Shown one piece after another: positions 5,772-7,802 of a stretch of 7,802 nucleotides of DNA. Where the stretch lies: the NCBI GenBank assembly GCA_027001105.1, contig JALTMZ010000019.1:1-7802 (forward strand), written 5' to 3'. The DNA comes from Thermococcus sp. Lineage in GTDB: Archaea; Methanobacteriota_B; Thermococci; Thermococcales; Thermococcaceae. Below the pieces are notes generated by a model that was not told where the DNA came from, ran no database searches, and saw nothing but the letters and a program-made list of their open reading frames with translations. Made by a program: the position numbers and the translations under genes. Position 1 is the stretch's first letter. The number at the start of each line of letters is the position of its first letter.

Positions 5772-5849
5772 GCCCCGGTGGTGTAGCCCGGTCAAACATG
5801 CGGGCCTTTCGAGCCCGCGCCCCGGGTTCAAATCCCGGCCGGGGCACCA
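5772..5849 (+). tRNA. tRNA-Glu (anticodon UUC), CCA encoded
   Basis: A full cloverleaf can be folded. The acceptor stem is GCCCCGG (5772-5778) with CCGGGGC (5839-5845). The D stem GTGT (5781-5784) pairs with ACAT (5796-5799). The anticodon stem CGGGC (5801-5805) pairs with GCCCG (5813-5817), and the T stem CCGGG (5822-5826) pairs with CCCGG (5834-5838) around TTCAAAT. The anticodon loop CTTTCGA has TTC at 5808-5810, which reads GAA and GAG: glutamate. Position 37 is G. The variable loop has four bases. The discriminator is A5846 and CCA (5847-5849) is encoded. All stems are GC-rich, as expected for a hyperthermophile. Confidence 0.96.
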
Positions 5850-5852
5850 GAA

Positions 5853-5877
5853 CTCTTTTGCTTGCTTCTGCTCTTTC
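5853..5877 (+). terminator. T-rich terminator after tRNA-Glu
   Basis: Just after the CCA the plus strand is pyrimidine-rich, with T4 at 5856-5859 and further TT or TTT groups. This is a plausible archaeal stop for the tRNA transcript. No hairpin was seen. Confidence 0.35.
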
Positions 5878-5881
5878 GGAA

Positions 5882-5909
5882 ATATTAATAAAAACACATA
5901 AAGTAAATT
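5882..5909 (-). terminator. T-rich terminator of the large minus-strand gene
   Basis: On the minus strand, directly after the stop codon at 5910-5912, the sequence is A/T-only over long stretches and contains T5 (5890-5894) followed by more T runs. It is a plausible archaeal T-tract terminator. Confidence 0.4.
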
Positions 5910-7802
5910 TTACTTCACGAAGAACTCTGCAAGAAGATCTATGTACTCCTCATTTACACCACTTAGGTATTTGCTTACTTTTTCTCCTGTTTGATTTCTG
6001 TCTTTTCCAGCAAGAATTATCACAATTTGCTTTTCTGTCCAGACATCTCTTTTAATAAATATTCCTTGCTCTCCTTTGATAATCTTCTCCTGCTCTTTTA
6101 AGCTTAGTGCTTGTTGTACATATTTTCCCACTCCATCGTATGCTTTTGGGCCCCCAAGAATTATTATAAATCTCGAGTTCTTGAACTTCTCAAACTCCTG
6201 AGGTTTTGCTCTAATAACCATCACTCCAAAGCTTTCTAAGGATTTTTTGAGTTCTTTTCCTTTTATCTCCCAATCAATGCCATTTGCAAGTATAACTGTT
6301 TGTACAACTGGGGCAAATGTCTTAATGGGGGTAAATTCCGAAGTCCATTCAATCAAGTCCTTTAAGACTTTGAACTCTTTCTTTCCACCAGCTTCAATTT
6401 CAAAGGAAACATATGCACTTCTGAATCCATCTCCCCTATGTTTCTGATCCCTTGTTATTATTGCTCCCATGTAGTCAGTTGAAAGCGCCACTATGTCAAC
6501 GATGTCGGAATTAATTGTTTTCAGCAATCTAATTCTTTCGATAATCTCCTGAGATGCAGTTAAATTGAGCGTTTCAAAACCAACAGGAACTGAAATTTTG
6601 TCGTCTAAGATTTTTGAATCAATGATTTTGTCAATCAGTGTGAAATCCAGTGCAGATATGCTTTTTAGATAATTTGAATTCCCAAAGAGCTCTTCTTGAA
6701 GTTCGGCAAATTCCTTAATGTCATCTTTAACATCAAGCTTTAAACTCCGAATCCTATCTTTTGCAAACTTTAAGCTTTTAGGAGGCAGCAAATACTGCCA
6801 TCCAAAAGCAGTTCTTGTCTCATTTGTGAATTCAAGAAGTGAAATACTCTTAATGATTTCCCTGTTCTTTATTCCGATTTTGGCAGTTGAAGGTATAAAC
6901 GGCAAAATTGATGGTATCTCTGCTAAGTAAGGCTTTCCCAATTCAATTGCTTTCAGCTTTACCTCTTCGATGAAGGGTAAAAGCTCAAGTCCTAAAGCTG
7001 TTGCTATACTGCCATTTTTGTATGCTTCAAATCCTCCAATATGTTTACTCGAACCTAACTTCATGAGTTTGTTGTTAAATACAGCCCCATCATACAAAGT
7101 ACCGTGGGTCACTATCAGTCCAGCATTGTTTATTCTAAGATATCTGAGAAGCTTGTCTATGTCCTTCGTTGAAATTTCCCACTCTTTCATCCACAAATTA
7201 GATAGAATAATCACGTCTGGCTTGAACTCTTCTAATGCAGAGGACAGTTCATTGGGAGTTATCACTGCAATGTTGTATTCATCAGCAAGATATTGCCAGT
7301 TGTGGAAACTCAGGAAATCAGGGTGCTTACCAAAAGGTCTGAGCAGGGAGAGAACATCTTTGTAGTTACTCATGTTATAATAATATCTTTCAAAGGAGAG
7401 ATTGACTATCAAATCCAAATCCTTGAGATTTTGAACCATTCCCCAAAGTTTTAGGGAAGGATCAACTATAAGTATATTTTTGCCCCCAGGATTCGGAACA
7501 AAATATATCCCTACCGGACTTTCAATAATGTTTCCCTCTTTGTCCTCAATAACTGCCTTGAATTCAACTAAACTTCCTGGAGGCTGGGGAGGTATAGTTG
7601 CCTTCCCATAAAATGTCGTGAAATTGAATTTCTGGGTTAAGAACCTACTTGTTATTATGTTATACATAGTCTCATTTTCGTTTACCGTAGCTTCTGAAGC
7701 ATAGAGCCATTTCCAATTTCCTCTGTTTACTCTGTAGTAAATTCCCATCTTTACAATTCCAACGTCATCTATACCGTAAAGATAAACTGTATAGGAAGTA
7801 TT
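5910..7802 (-). CDS. Large probable exported multidomain protein, function unknown (N-terminus beyond window)
   Basis: The frame is open from the right edge to the TAA at 5910-5912, giving the last 630 residues; the ATG at 7748 is internal. I do not recognise a named function. Residues 1-102 look like an Ig/fibronectin-type segment: IDDVGIVKMGIYYRVN, then PPGSLVEFKAVIEDKEGN, ending at a PNPGG linker. From about 108 to 240 there is an alpha/beta fold (NILIVDP, FKPDVIILSNLW, AGLIVTHGTLYDGAVF), similar in pattern to GATase1/ThuA-like domains. After a mainly helical and beta middle, a compact C-terminal alpha/beta domain runs from about 499 to 620, with FIIILGGPKAYDGVGKY (GGP at 550-552), FIKRDVW, and IVIILAGKDR at 593-602. 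It ends LAEFFVK with no membrane anchor or sorting signal. There are nine N-x-S/T sequons and no cysteine, which suggests secretion or an envelope location. It lies downstream of, and points toward, tRNA-Glu. Confidence 0.85.
   Translation of the reverse strand, partial: NTSYTVYLYGIDDVGIVKMGIYYRVNRGNWKWLYASEATVNENETMYNIITSRFLTQKFNFTTFYGKATIPPQPPGSLVEFKAVIEDKEGNIIESPVGIYFVPNPGGKNILIVDPSLKLWGMVQNLKDLDLIVNLSFERYYYNMSNYKDVLSLLRPFGKHPDFLSFHNWQYLADEYNIAVITPNELSSALEEFKPDVIILSNLWMKEWEISTKDIDKLLRYLRINNAGLIVTHGTLYDGAVFNNKLMKLGSSKHIGGFEAYKNGSIATALGLELLPFIEEVKLKAIELGKPYLAEIPSILPFIPSTAKIGIKNREIIKSISLLEFTNETRTAFGWQYLLPPKSLKFAKDRIRSLKLDVKDDIKEFAELQEELFGNSNYLKSISALDFTLIDKIIDSKILDDKISVPVGFETLNLTASQEIIERIRLLKTINSDIVDIVALSTDYMGAIITRDQKHRGDGFRSAYVSFEIEAGGKKEFKVLKDLIEWTSEFTPIKTFAPVVQTVILANGIDWEIKGKELKKSLESFGVMVIRAKPQEFEKFKNSRFIIILGGPKAYDGVGKYVQQALSLKEQEKIIKGEQGIFIKRDVWTEKQIVIILAGKDRNQTGEKVSKYLSGVNEEYIDLLAEFFVK

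Noticed and set aside
5772..5849. tRNA-Glu as an integration (att) site for a virus or plasmid.
   Set aside because: No integrase and no second copy of the tRNA 3' end were found in the window; the tRNA is intact with its own promoter.
5798..6055. Open reading frame of 85 codons on the plus strand, starting inside the tRNA.
   Set aside because: It runs through tRNA-Glu and antisense to the large minus-strand gene, and its product is low-complexity and resembles nothing.
6970..7365. 131-codon plus-strand frame opposite the large minus-strand gene.
   Set aside because: It is a shadow of the long minus-strand frame, with no family resemblance and no upstream signals.
5910..7748. A complete 612-residue protein starting at the ATG at 7748.
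   Set aside because: The frame continues without a stop to 7802, and the upstream residues complete the first strand of the Ig-like segment, so the gene runs off the window.

Overview
The window looks like a chromosomal segment of a low-GC member of the Thermococcales (Thermococcus, Pyrococcus or a close relative). The evidence is a ferredoxin-dependent 2-oxoacid oxidoreductase cluster, an archaeal Trm5b-type tRNA methyltransferase, purine-rich BRE plus A/T-rich TATA promoters about 25 bases ahead of predicted transcript starts, T-tract terminators, GGTGAT/GAGGTG ribosome binding sites and an archaeal-style tRNA gene. The genus is an inference.

Positions 1-3488 (+ strand) carry a tightly overlapping operon of 2-oxoacid:ferredoxin oxidoreductase subunits. 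The left edge cuts through a first beta subunit (KorB), followed by its gamma subunit (KorG). A complete second set follows directly in the order alpha, beta, gamma. All four junctions overlap by 4 to 11 bases, so translation is probably coupled. The two sets are clearly paralogous: the shared C-terminal half of the two beta subunits is about 60% identical by eye. They presumably act on different 2-oxoacids, making acyl-CoA, CO2 and reduced ferredoxin from amino-acid-derived 2-oxoacids. The second set has no delta (ferredoxin-like) subunit of its own in the window. A T-rich stretch after the last gene ends the operon.

Positions 3489-4705 (+ strand) hold a second, two-gene unit: a DUF192/UPF0127 protein that appears to be leaderless, followed five bases later by a small Pol-beta-superfamily nucleotidyltransferase. 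The latter overlaps tail-to-tail by 14 bases with the next gene, which is on the minus strand. Positions 4692-5684 (- strand) encode Trm5b, the tRNA (guanine-N1)-37 methyltransferase. It shares a short divergent promoter region with a tRNA-Glu(UUC) gene at 5772-5849, whose position 37 is G, the base type Trm5 methylates.

Positions 5910-7802 (- strand) are the C-terminal 630 residues of a large protein that runs off the right edge. It has an Ig-like segment, a Rossmann/GATase1-like middle and a compact C-terminal alpha/beta domain. It has no cysteine and nine N-glycosylation sequons, which suggests an exported protein. I cannot assign it a function, and it is the least explained object in the window. 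I saw no CRISPR array, insertion sequence, integrase or replication origin.
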